NCBI GenBank assembly: GCA_004335635.1
Contig: QAXH01005324.1
Span: forward strand, 1 to 23,231
Reading direction: 5' to 3'
Length of the DNA: 23,231 nt
DNA from: Chloromonas sp. AAM2
Lineage: Eukaryota; Chlorophyta; Chlorophyceae; Chlamydomonadales; Chlamydomonadaceae
Under the pieces are notes generated by a model. It saw nothing but the letters and a program-made list of their open reading frames with translations, was not told where the DNA came from and did not search any database. This document shows, one piece after another, positions 9,001-21,000 of this stretch. Position numbers and translations under genes: made by a program. How positions within the stretch are numbered: position 1 is the stretch's first letter; every line of letters begins with the position of its first letter.

Positions 9001-12000
9001 GGAACTAGAGCATTGTACACTTCGCCTGTAGTGGACGCAAGCCCTTAGTAGTGAGTGCACTGAATACACTGCTTGCACTGCGGGTGTGGAAGTAAGCGAC
9101 TTTCAATTGGACCCAGACAATTGTACGTTTGGACCCTTGCTCCGCAAGTCACACCCTGCGTTGTAGAGTGCAAGTTCCTTGACTTGATTGCCAGGCAGGA
9201 TGTAAGCCTCACGTACACAACTCCATCCCCTGTTCTGTTGCCAGGAGCGTCCCTTCAAGACCGAGATTGCGCTCCTTTTGGACATCGTGCATGAAGTGTT
9301 GCGGGGCCTGGACCCCGGGAGCATAGCCAACGCCACTCCCCCAAGCACATCCTCCACGCAAGGGGCTGCCCAGCAGCAGCAGCAGGCGGCAAAGGCTGGT
9401 GCGGCAGGTGCAAAGGCAGGCGCAGCGCAAGGCAAGGCGCGACCTGATGCGAAGGACAAGCACGTGGCAGCAAACATGAGGGTGGGTCAAGCGGGGCGAT
9501 GCGGAGCTTGCCAGAGACGAGCCTCCCTAGGCAAGCCATGGTGCGGACCAGAAAAGATCTTTTCAGAGAGTCGGCCAACCTGATAAATGCACATGCCTTT
9601 GTTCTTTAGTTTGTTTCGGAAGTACCATAGGCAGTCTTGGCTTTTGCGCTCCGGGGCAATGCCTCAAGCAATCTGTTGCATGCTTGCATGCAGGCAATCT
9701 TGGCCGCTGAAAAGACGCGCACCAACAGCTTGATGCGTGGCGCGCCCCGCCTCAACTCACGCGACACTGCCCGCTACGTGCGGCTGCACAGCGAGCATAA
9801 CTCCAGCGTCTTCCTGCACTCCGGACCCAAGGTAGGCCGGTCGAGACGACCTTCACACGACAAGGAGCGCCATGGCCAGTGCACGTCAGGTCGTACGTTT
9901 GTGTCACAGTCTGTCGTACACCACGGCTTGCTGTGTCATGCGACCTTTCCACGCCATTCGTCGCCTACCAGTGTACGTGCTGCGTTGCAGTCTGTTTGTG
10001 CGGCATTGTGTTGCGTGACACCATGTGCCCTCTTCCTTCGCATTACAGGCTGCGGAGCTACCCGACATGAAGCTGCCAGCGCCTGCTAAGGGAGCAAAGG
10101 TACGCCAGGGACGGGAGGGAGAGAAAGAACCTCGCCACATTCGCACCACCACAGCGCCGCTTGAGTGGCCACAGAAAACTGACAGAAGGGTGATCAGAGG
10201 CAAGACGAGCAAAGGTGTAACTAAACTCATCCCTTGCTGCAGGGCGAGTCCGGCGTAGCAGGAGCCGGCTCACGTTTGCCCTTCGCTATTGCGTGGCGCA
10301 TGCGCGCATGGATGGACGACTTCGCACGCTCAGGCGCATACAACAGTCTCATGGAGGTGTGTGGAAGATTTGATTGCGTGCGCGCTCCATCGCCTGCCGC
10401 CATTGACGCTTGTCAGTATTCGTCATGAGAGTGCTAGTGTGATCATGGTTGACGACTCTTTACCTGTTTGTTCGCTGTGCCTCCTCGTATTTGTCAGGTC
10501 GCCCGCAGGGATGCAGAGGCCGGTCTGGGCATCAGTCGACTGGAGGCCCCCGATCTGTGTCGCCTGATGCGCCTTGGCCGCACCTTCCTGACCTTTGCAC
10601 GCACACAACATGTGAGTTGATTCTATGCATACGCAACTGGTACAGCACTAATTTGCGCGATTCGACGACGTTTGGTGGCTCAGACGGCTGAGCCAGGTGG
10701 ACACCAAGTGCTTCAATTCGAACAAGTTCGCACCCGGTATGGCACACAAGGGTTAGCACGGTCGCTCAGACGCGGCGGCATGGGCCAGGCCAGATGACAC
10801 TGATTTCTGCGATCCAACGCTCGTGCAAGCATGCACCATCAACCTTCGCGCTGATATTGGCTCTTCTTCAGACGCATCTTACATAGTCAGCGTGCATAGT
10901 AGCTTGGCACGTTGACAAGTATCAGACGATTGGCTGCCGAGAATTGTATCACCGTTGACGCGGATATCCGTGTTGGGATTCGGAGGTCGTAAGACGTGCG
11001 CATGGTCGCGCACTCTCGCAGACCACGAGCCTTAAGTCGGCAGCCAGGTCAGACAAGAGCGCAGCATCTTCCGGGCAGCAACCTGAAGACGGCCAGCCCG
11101 CAGGCGCTGCAGTGCCCAAGGCGTCTGCGTTCGCTGGTGTGTCCGCCTCCCTGGGCTGGCCCTGCTTCCAGCTGGTGCTGACCACCTGGCTGGGGCAGGT
11201 GGATGTGCCCGTCAAGAGTGACCTCAAGAACTGGGAACTGCAGGTGATCAATCAGCTCAATGCATTTGTGGGCAGCTCAAGGTCAGGGGTCAGGGGCGGT
11301 GACCCTACACGATCGCATTTGGAAAACTTTTCAATGTGCTTGCTGAGCCGATGAGGGCAGTGTTCAAACTGCATTGCAAAGTTTGTAGAAGCATGGCAGC
11401 TGGATTGAGTGTCATGCTTTGCAACATGGTTTAGTGTACCAGTGCATGTTTGTTGCAAAAAGCCGGCCCTGAATGATGTGCATGTTGCATACTGTTTTAG
11501 TGTACCATGTTGTACATGACGTCACAGCTGCGCCTGTTGTACGACCTTTCTACCTACAGTACTGCTGTGTGAACCTCCTACGTGAGCTACTGCTAGTGCT
11601 GGAGGTGGCCGAGGCGTCCCCCAACGACCACGACTCACAAGCAGCAGACAGGCTACAGCGCAAGTGAGTAGGGCAGACAAAGCCTCAACTCAGGGCAGCT
11701 CAACTCTTTCAAGCTGTTGCAATCAGCAGCCGTCTCTGGTATGGGTGTAGGGATGCAGTGGTGTGGATGTGGCGAAGTTGGTCTATGATAGGTCATGTCG
11801 ATGGTCATGCCACGTGCTTGTCCATGCAAAACGTGTTATGGATTGTATTGACTGTGATGATGCCACACCTTCTTTTCCACACCGTCCCCTCCTCAGGTTG
11901 CTGCATGACGACATGAAGGAGTCCGGGCTGCTGCCAGTGCTGTGTAAGTGTGCACGCGCCTTCAAGGCCAACCAGCAGTCGCGTGCATATGCGCTGGATA

Positions 12001-15000
12001 TCATCATGGTAAGTGACCAGAGTTGGGTAGGGTAGAGAAGGGTGGAGTAGGGTCTGCAAGCTAGGTTGATGCTGCATGAGTGCAATCAGCTGGGCGCATG
12101 CTGTGACTCACAGCTGTGCCGTCCAATCAGCATTCAACCCTACGAGTGGTCGATGGCTGGCATAGGGTTGCAATGCGGGCCAGCGCAGGTGGTTTGATGG
12201 ATTGTGCATTGTAGCCAAGGCATATTCCGTGGTGTGTATTGGGTGCCGCACATCGTTTGGTCTGAGTTGCGATCCTAGCGACACAGCTAGCAGGACGAGA
12301 GGCGCCCATCCATCTAGAGCTGTAAGGAAATGGCGTGTTTGTGAGCAATGTGTGGTGTTGCCATGCGCAGTGCCTTGCCACCGTGGTGCGCATCCTGGAT
12401 CGTCTGAGCAGTGCCGATGCGGGCGGCTTTGTGGTCAAGCGGCGGCAGAACAGGGGCGGCGGTGGTTGCAAGGCAAAGCCACAGGCGGACGAAGATGATG
12501 CGATTGAGAATGCTGCCAATGGTGTGGGTGGGGAAGCCGATGATGAAGCGGACGGTGTGGAAAAGACTGTCGCTGATGGGGAGGAAGGTGACGGCAAGGG
12601 CGCAGACGGAACGGGCGATGCAGTAGCGAAGAAGGGAGAGGAGAAGGAGGGTGGACGCGCCACGGAGGGTGGTGATGAGCGGGATAAGGGGGGTGTTGGA
12701 GCACTCAAGGAGGTGCGGAGGGACCCTCTGGAAATGCTGGAGGATGAAGACAGCGAGGTGCGTGGAAGATGATGGTGATCTTCAGTAGCTCAACACAGCG
12801 GTGATGAGGAGAACCCAATAACGTGTGAGTAAGAACATGCTGCTGAGCATGGTCCAATGAAGCATGGGTGCAAAGACCCATAAATAACGATGAAGACCTG
12901 GGACACCGCAGCTGTGGTGTGATCTCAGCAGCCAGGTACCTTGCGTGCGGCATTGGTACAACGATTATGTGGTCAGTGACAGCACAGCATTCGGTATGCA
13001 ACGCATCAGCATGTGTGTTGCGTGTGTGTCATCCCAGGCTGATGATGAGGAGTGCAAGCGCCACGTCAAGGACGTGCAGTTGGACCTCAACAAGCGCCTC
13101 ATGCAAGAGTTCGCACAGGGGGCGATCGTGCACTTCCTGGTCATGCAGGTGACAGAGGCGGAAGGAAAGGAAGGATAGACGGAAGGCATGGGCCAGAAGT
13201 GCAACTCGGACAAGGATGGTGATGGCATGATGGTCCAAGATGTTTGGTAAACGCTGTACGCCAGGGCTCTTAGCACCTACATGCAACATGGTCATCAGCA
13301 CTGCCATATGTCTCGGCCTGCTGCAATCAAGTGCCACAACAACAAAACGCGAACAAGCCCAAATGAGGGGGTTTCCCAGCAGCATAACTCAGTTCAGTCG
13401 GATGCCTTGCCCCACACACTTCAGGGCATGGCCTTCTACCTGCACAACAGCGGGGCGGTCAACAGGGCGGTGGCGGCGCTACTCTGGCGCATCGCCTCGC
13501 CCGAGGGACTCAACCTCGAACCATTGCTGTATCAGGTAGAAGAAGTTTACGGGCAGATTGCTTGCGCCACTCTACGACAGAGGAGTTGCTTACGGAGGAG
13601 TTGCTTGCGCCTTGACCCAGGACTAGGCAACAGGTTGTTCTGTGTTCCTGTGCAGTGCTTGACTCTGCACTTGATACACTTGTCGGCAGGTCCCTGTCGT
13701 CAAGTCTCATGTCAGTCCTATACCTTGTCATATGCATGTGGTAACACGAACCTACCTGTGGGAACACAAACTGCTTGTTCAGCCCATACACCTGTGATAA
13801 GTGGGCTGCTTCTTCAGCCCATCCGTGCCCATACTGTTGCATTCATGAGGTGTCGTTCCTGGTCCATGTGCTGCACGTGCAGCTGTCCATCCTACGTGTG
13901 ATGCACAAGCTGCTGGCGGACCGGACCATCCGGGACAAGCACAGGCTGGCAGACTACCAGGTGCGAGCAATGCAGAAGCTTAGATGGAGCAAACACTCGA
14001 ATGATAGGAAGTGGAGGAGTCGAGAGGATAGGAAGTGGAGGGAGAAAGGAGTCGGGGGCTGAGCGCATCGCTAGACCGTGCAATTGATCAATGTTATTGT
14101 CAATGCCAGTGCAAACGTCATGCCACTGGTTGGTGCTCCGCACACAGGATCTGTTGGTGTTGTCGACGCGAGTGACACGAGGTCTGTTCAGCAAGCTGTG
14201 CGCCCCTGTGGCCACTGAAGCGGACGTCAAGGGGCCAGCTGAGGAACTGAAAGCCGCTGAGGGCGAAAAGATTAGGGCGGAGGACAAGACGGGCAACGAG
14301 GAAACTGAGACAGGGTCCGCACAGAAGAAGGCGGAAGGCGGGGGCAGCGGGGATGATTCGGATCTGGAGATCGAGGCAGAAGACGCAGATAACAATAATG
14401 CGGGGGCGACAAAAGTTGGTGTTGATGCGGAAGCAGAGCGGAAGGAGAAGGAGGCAGCCGAGGAGAAACGAGCAAAGGAACTCAAAGAGGCTGTGGATAA
14501 GGAGAACCGGGTGAGCGAAGGACGTGCGCATGAGTCTACGCTGACGTTGGCGAACCTGCCTGGGTCGGGAAGAATGGACGGCTGCGTAAAAACCGTGACC
14601 CATACAATTTGGTGTGCGTTTGCAGCTTGCTCGTGCGTGTCTGTCTGAAGTGCCAAACAGTCATTTATGTTTGGGTCATGTTTGCGAGTTGTTGATGTTT
14701 GTAAGTTAGAACCCAAATTCTGTTTTACTCTACTGGTCGCAGATCCGTGGTGGCATCTCCTCGATGCTGTTTGTGGACCTCATGTTCTGGAAGACAGCAA
14801 GGGTGAGGAATTGACACGGTGCTCAGAAGTCAGTACTGTTCTCTGTACCAAGTGGTTGCGCGACATTTACTCGTTGCCTGTCAGACTATTGGCCCTGCAA
14901 CGCTGTGTGTCAGGGTCAGACGCAGACTATCACTGTTGGCAACGTGGTGCACAGCCTGCGGACTCCCAATACACCTGTGACACGTGACGACCTTGGCCTG

Positions 15001-18000
15001 GTTTTCGATGATCGCACACATGTGCAGTTGGCTGGTGACGTACGGGACGATTACTTGCTGCGAGTAGACCTTGATGACGAGCCACAAGCAGCCAAACGGG
15101 GTGGCAAGCGAGACACACAGCTAGGTTCCCCTGGTGCGGCAGGCTTGGGGTCGGATGATGAAGGGGACATGCGGACTGGCGGTGGCATGAACGATTGGGA
15201 GGAGGAGGAAGGGGGCATGACGGAGCGTGATGGGGTTGAGCCAGGGGTGGACGCAGGGGCCGGGCCCAAGGCTCCGAGGGACCTGGTGGCAGAGCAGGAG
15301 CGGCGAAGGAAGCTGCGCATGGCACAGATTGCGGGCAAGACGGGCAGTGGACGTGCGGCAGCGAAGCAGCTGAGCCCTGAAATGCAGAAGGAACTGGTGA
15401 GGAGACAAACGGGGTTCTGTGACAAACGCAACAAAGCATCAGAAGGATGCTGCACTTCAGGAGCAATATGGGCCATCAAACAGTTCGTTGACAAACGAAT
15501 GTAGTGCAGTCTGCACGTGGCTAAGCAATGCCTGTTGCCTGTCCTTTCTTTTCTGTGCCCCGCTGCTTATGTCCTTCTTGATTGTGTACTCGCATGCCTG
15601 TCTGTTACCCTGTTTGTTACCCTGTTTGACCAGGTCACCGAGTTCCAGCGGCTGAACGCACACAAAGCCAACATGGACCTCCTGCTGAACAGGCTGGGAG
15701 GAGACTGGACAAAGGACAAGGTAGGCGACAGCAGGAAATGAAGCTTTTTTGGAGACTGAGCGCGTCATCTAAGCGAACAGCATCCAACAGCGTGCATCGA
15801 GAAAACGTAAAGCTAGTCTACTCGAACAGCATCAAACAGGTAACGAACAGCGCCAAACAGTGTAGCGAGTGGATGACCTTGGCAACGACATTGACATGAG
15901 CGCCTTCCAAACGAGCAGCATCGAATGACATCAAATAGCAGAGCGTACAGTCATGAGTGCCCGGTGATACCTTGATATCTAGACGTTACCCTGCATTATT
16001 TGGCTCGCCCGCAGATCACGCGCTCCCTAAAAGCCTTGGGGCACAGGTTCGGCAAGCCCACCGATGAACAGGTGAGCACGCAAATGCATACGATGTACTT
16101 CGCCTCGCTTTGTAGCCTATGTGCACAGGCCACCCGTCTGCAGTGGGTCGTCCGTAGAGAGTCGTCCGCTGAGAATTGTCCGTAGCAAGTCGTCCGCAGC
16201 GGGTCGTCTGCAGCAAGTCGTCCGCAGCGAGTCGTCCGCAGCCGGTCGTCCGCAGCCGGTTGTGCGCTGCCAGTCGTCCGCAGCCGGTCGCCCAAAGGGG
16301 TCGTCCGAAGCGAGTCGTCCGCAGCGAGTCGTCTGCTGTGGCAAGTCGCTCAGAATCTCTGGACGCAGGCGCTGTGCGCCAGGTTCACGTGCTCTTGTTG
16401 GCACTTCTTGTTGGCCATGCGAGGTAGTGCATGCTGCTTTCAGGTGATTGCGCTGCGTTCCCTGTGGCGGCGACACACGGAGGACAGTGAAAGGCGGATG
16501 TCCGAAGTCCTGCTTATGATCGCGGCCGACATGACCGGTGGATGGACGTCCAAGCAGGTGCGAGCGACACAAGGGTTGGCAGCCAGCAGCGTTGTTGTTG
16601 TTGTTTCGATTGGCGTGATGATCGCAATGCAGATCATGTGATACTGATTGCACGACCTGTACATCACGACAAGTACATAACGTATTCCATGACGAGTGCA
16701 ATGTACATGCGTTTGGCACAAAGCCCTTTCCCCATCAACCGCCTGTTATGTTCAGATCCGGTCTCTCCTGAAGAAGGAGGGCCTGCTGGCCAAGACACAA
16801 GGAGCACGCAAAGGTACGCCTCAGTCTACTTGTCATACCCGGAGAATGTCTGGCGTCAGTGTTCTAGACGCAGCCCCTTGGCTGTCTCTTGAACAGCCGC
16901 AATGCCAGGAGTTGGGCGTACAAACGATGTGATTAATCATCATTGAAACATTGGGCTGGAAAGCCGAACCAGGCTCAAGCCCCTGTACAGAACAATGTGC
17001 GTCCATCAATAGTCATCCATGTTCATGCTGCAATGCAGGCGGATTCATTGACGATGGCGATGAGAGCGATGGAGGGTACGGGTCTGCAGCAATCGACGAG
17101 GATGAGCTGCGAGACGCGTTCGCTCGCCACCAGCACGAGGAGAAGCAGGACATGCTGCAACTGGTAAGGAACCGGGTGTCACAAACCTTACAGGCTTGTC
17201 CCAGACAAAAAAAACACACAGCAATCAGACAAACGTCGTGCCTTCTGGAACTGCTCTTACAGCATCCAGGTGACCTCTTTGACGCAAGCGCCTGTCCATC
17301 ATCCGCATTTCGTTTTTGAACTTACGACGTTACGATTACTCAGTGTCGCATCCCGGTCCCAAAGCTACTGTTGCTAGCGACAAGTTTCCTTTCTGTAGAC
17401 AGTCGGTTCGCTGCATTGGGTTTATTAATCAGTATCATTCTAATCATTTCTCAAACTCACGTGCAGATTGCCACAGAGCTGGGTGGGGCCGTGCCCGTCA
17501 AGGCGGTGAAGAAGGGTCTGCAGCGGCTGGGCCTGATCCAGGCGTCCAAGGGTCGGCCGGCCAAGGGAGGAGCCAAGTTAATGGTGGACGAGGACATGCT
17601 CAGGAAGCTGCATGAAACCCACAAGGATCTGGTAGGATGCTGGGGACAGTGATCGTAAGATTTATTCTGCAGTTCGCCCCCTGGACACCTTGCAATGTAT
17701 CGGAACGTGTCTGAATGCTAGCCATTGTTCAATGGAGCAGGTCAGCTATCTGACGCAACTCCTTGCTGGCTGGTCTCCAGCTGTTCAGCTTCCCTCTGCA
17801 TGCAAACGTCAACCCTGTGCAGCGAATGACAGGCATATCCAGACGTGGTAGGCAACGAATTTGAACGAGTTATCGGCAAAAGCGTGTTTGTTACCACCCT
17901 GTGCCTTTGCCCCGCAGCCTGACACACTGAACCGCATCGCTGCCGACCTCGGCACGGGTTTGAGTGCGGGCCAGGTGCAGCGGCTGCTGGTCAAGTGCAG

Positions 18001-21000
18001 CATAGTGGCGGACGAGGGCGCAGCGAGGAAGGCAGCCAGGGCAGTGGCGGACAGGGCGCAGCTGGTGAGCCTGCCATCAACTGTGGCATCCGGTGTTACT
18101 GTTTGGTTTTATAACAAAGTCAAACCGAGCGATTGTGCTCATGACAAGCATTGGGACACGTGCCTTATTTTGGCTTGTGTTCCTCCCTTGACCTGGTGTT
18201 GGTTGCAGGTGCTCCTGTACCGGCGCCACAGCCGCAGTGAGGACTACCTTGAGCTCATGGCGCGTGACATGCCCGGGGTGGTGACTGCACAGCAGGTGGG
18301 GCAGACGGGAGAAATGGCAGTCGGGACTGATGCTATGTCGTACGGGCGCAACGATCAGTTGAAGGATCAGAGACGTCATATATCCCATGATGTATGAATG
18401 TGTAGACAGGAGAGAATGCAAACAGTGTAAGTTGACGGTAAATTGAAGCTGTGTTGGCCGGGGACGAACAGGCCTATCAGAGATGTGTTGCACAACACTC
18501 AAAGGTTGAAGTTGCAAGCTTCTTGCCATCACGATTTGTTGCGATTGGTCAACGGTGAAATACCAGCAAAGCAGGAGCAGAGCAAAGGTGTCATGCACAG
18601 CACCTTCCTGTGGGTGAGTAAACATTTGCAAGCTGTATGTCATTAAGCCCGCTTTGACCTGTTGCAGTCACAGATACTAAGCGTCTTGACCAGTGCCACA
18701 CGCAGATTCTCAAGATGATGCGCAAGCACGGCCTGTTGGAGGCGCCCACAGGCGGGGCAGGCGGGCGGCGGAGAGGGGGCGGTGGAGACGGGAGCAGTGG
18801 TGACGAGGCGGGGTGGGCGGTGGGCAGTGCGGCCTTCAAGGCGGTGGGGCGCGTGCCCGAGCCCTGCCCAGAGAAAGTGCTGGCCTGCCTAGCGGCCATG
18901 GATAGCTCCGAAGGTGAGGCAGACCAGGATCAAGCAAGACAGGTTTCCCTTGCCTTTGTCAGCTTTCCTTTGCCTTTGCATGCCTAGGAAAGGCGTCGAA
19001 TCTTGTTCCAAGGTTGCATCATCGCAAGGTTCTGGCTGGCACTCTAACCAACTGCCATTTTCAACAACTAAAATCAAGCATGTTTTATATGTGAAAAGAA
19101 TGTGCAGTAAGACGTGCTGTGTCGTTGCCCCATGCAGACTGTCGCTGGATGCAGCCTGCCGCTGCGGTGTCCTGGCTGTGTGGGCGGCTGGAGGCCGCTG
19201 CAGCGCTGAGCGAGCGCACCCGGGCGAATGGAGGTGTGACCATGGACTATTCACTCATCATGGAGAGTGACCAGGATGAGCTGTTCTTCATGACGGACCA
19301 CGCACAGGAGTGAGTGGGAAACGTGCACGTGGGAGCAGAAAAACAGTTGGTACGATGCAAGTTTGCAGCATGTGCATCTATTCTGATGTAGCTGCACGTA
19401 TGTTGGCCGCACACGTCGTGGATTTGAATTATTGCTAATCCAATGTCGCTACCAGTCCTGATCATATGATTGCCAAGCAAGTGCTGTAACCAGGCGGCTC
19501 TGCTAGCAAGGGTCCAGGCTTACTTTGTGTAAAACTTGATTAAGGTCGACATGTCTCCACCCTGTCTTGTAGCTGGCCTGACGATTCAGCCTGTTTTCAA
19601 TTACTATGACACTTGGTGCAGGTTGCTTGAAGCTGCGGGCATCCGCAACGATGTGGGTGACTTCTATAAGATCCCTGGCAATGGCGATGCTGCGTGGCGG
19701 CAGCGCGTGCGCTCTGCTCTGGAGGAGGGCCTGAAACAGCTGGGGACTGAGCACGTGAGTGGACGGTTGGGCGGTTGACTGGTCAGTGCGTGGTTACATC
19801 TATGCCGTGTGATGACTAGCGGTACCATTGAGATGCCAGCTAGCATCAGTGCTTTTGCTGCGCATGGGGACCTGCACTGGCCTGCCGCCCTGTTCAGGCA
19901 GAAGCGGGTGCTCGGCGCCTGGCCTCCGGCTGACGGAGCACAGCGCACTTGTAAGACCTTACATTGCGGTCCCCTCGCCCTCTGTGCTGTCGTGCACCAG
20001 CGTGCAATGCCCATAGATCCTGATGACACTACACCATTGCATTCTGCACCCTGTACTCCTCGTCCTGGAAGCTTGACTGACCATTGGCCTGGGTTCGTCC
20101 CCTCGCGCTGCAGGCTGTGGAGCTGGGGCAGCAGTTCAAACGGCGGCAGCAGGAGGCAGCCGCTGCAGCCAAAGCACGCGCCAACACCGCTGCAGCCCCT
20201 CCACCAGCCAAGCCGTCCAAAGTCCAGAGCAAAGCAGCGCCCAAGTCAGCAGCACCACGTCGCAAAGCCAAGCAGTCAAGCGCCTCCAAGGTGTGTGCTA
20301 GGGAGTCGCAATGTTTCCGGCAATTGCGCAGCACCAGTTAAGCTCATGCAGCAGGGATAAAGGGTTTGCACACGGGGGAGAAAGCAAGAAATTGGAGTGC
20401 CTGGATGAGCTGCACTATATGTACCTGAAAAACAAAGTAAATGCTGCACAGCTCACAGGGAAACCAGGGAATTACATGAGCAGCATGGACTTGCATGATG
20501 TTTTGCGTCACAGGTGGACGAGCGCGATGGCAGCAGCGACGGCGAACGTGAACAGAAAGCTGACACCCAGGTTGAGGCCCACAGCGGCAAGGAAGAGGAA
20601 GATCAGCATAACAGAGCGGCGTTGGCTGAGCCACAGAGTGACCAAACCGATGCAGAAGACCAGCGCCCACCAAGCAGGTGCGTGCTCACGTTGTGTTTGC
20701 GCCACTGCCTGACGATTCCCTTGGACGTCGCGCGTCAAGCTCAAGGTCCAGGCAGCACACACTAACAACGCCCGCTTTGACTTTGCCAGTCTGTCGTTAT
20801 CACCACCCAACAGTTTGATTGATTTCATGCACTGCAGGACGCCAGGTCGCATGGTAGCTGTCGACAGCAGCTCAGATTCCGGTGTTGACAGCGACAGCGG
20901 CTCGGGCGACAGCAGCAACAGCGGCAGCAGCAGCGAGGAGGAGCAAGGTGCGGGCAAGCGCGTCACCGGCAAAGCTTTGGCAGCGCGGAAGGCAAACAGG

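Larger units (their letters stand above)
15370..18747 (+). other. Five tandem helix-turn-helix-like units in the TIMELESS C-terminal region
   Basis: Spread over exons 21-30 (res 1116-1418). Unit 1 starts LSPEMQKELVTEFQRL and ends KITRSLKALG. Unit 2 runs from DEQVIALRSLWRRH to QIRSLLKKEGLL. Unit 3 runs from DEDELRDAFARH to AVKKGLQRLGLI. Unit 4 runs from DEDMLRKLHETH to QVQRLLVKCSIV. Unit 5 runs from ADRAQLVLLYRRH to QILKMMRKHGLL. Shared pattern: an acidic start, L..L...H, then a helix with IA..L, a short turn, and a last helix Q/K-I/V...L...G-L. This resembles the Myb/SANT-like helices C-terminal to the TIMELESS core. Introns fall at similar places in the units (just before the last helix in units 1, 2 and 5), which suggests duplication of exon pairs. 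Confidence 0.7.

Noticed and set aside
12127..12708. 193-codon open frame on the - strand
   Set aside because: It is a Ser/Pro-rich shadow of the acidic exon 15 on the opposite strand.
13892..14716. 274-codon open frame on the - strand
   Set aside because: It is antisense to TIMELESS exon 19, whose Glu/Lys-rich codons give Ser/Phe/Leu-rich shadow sequence without stops.
16117..16719. 200-codon open frame on the - strand
   Set aside because: It runs through the 14-bp minisatellite and across a TIMELESS exon. Its Arg/Ala/Asp-rich content is just the translated repeat.
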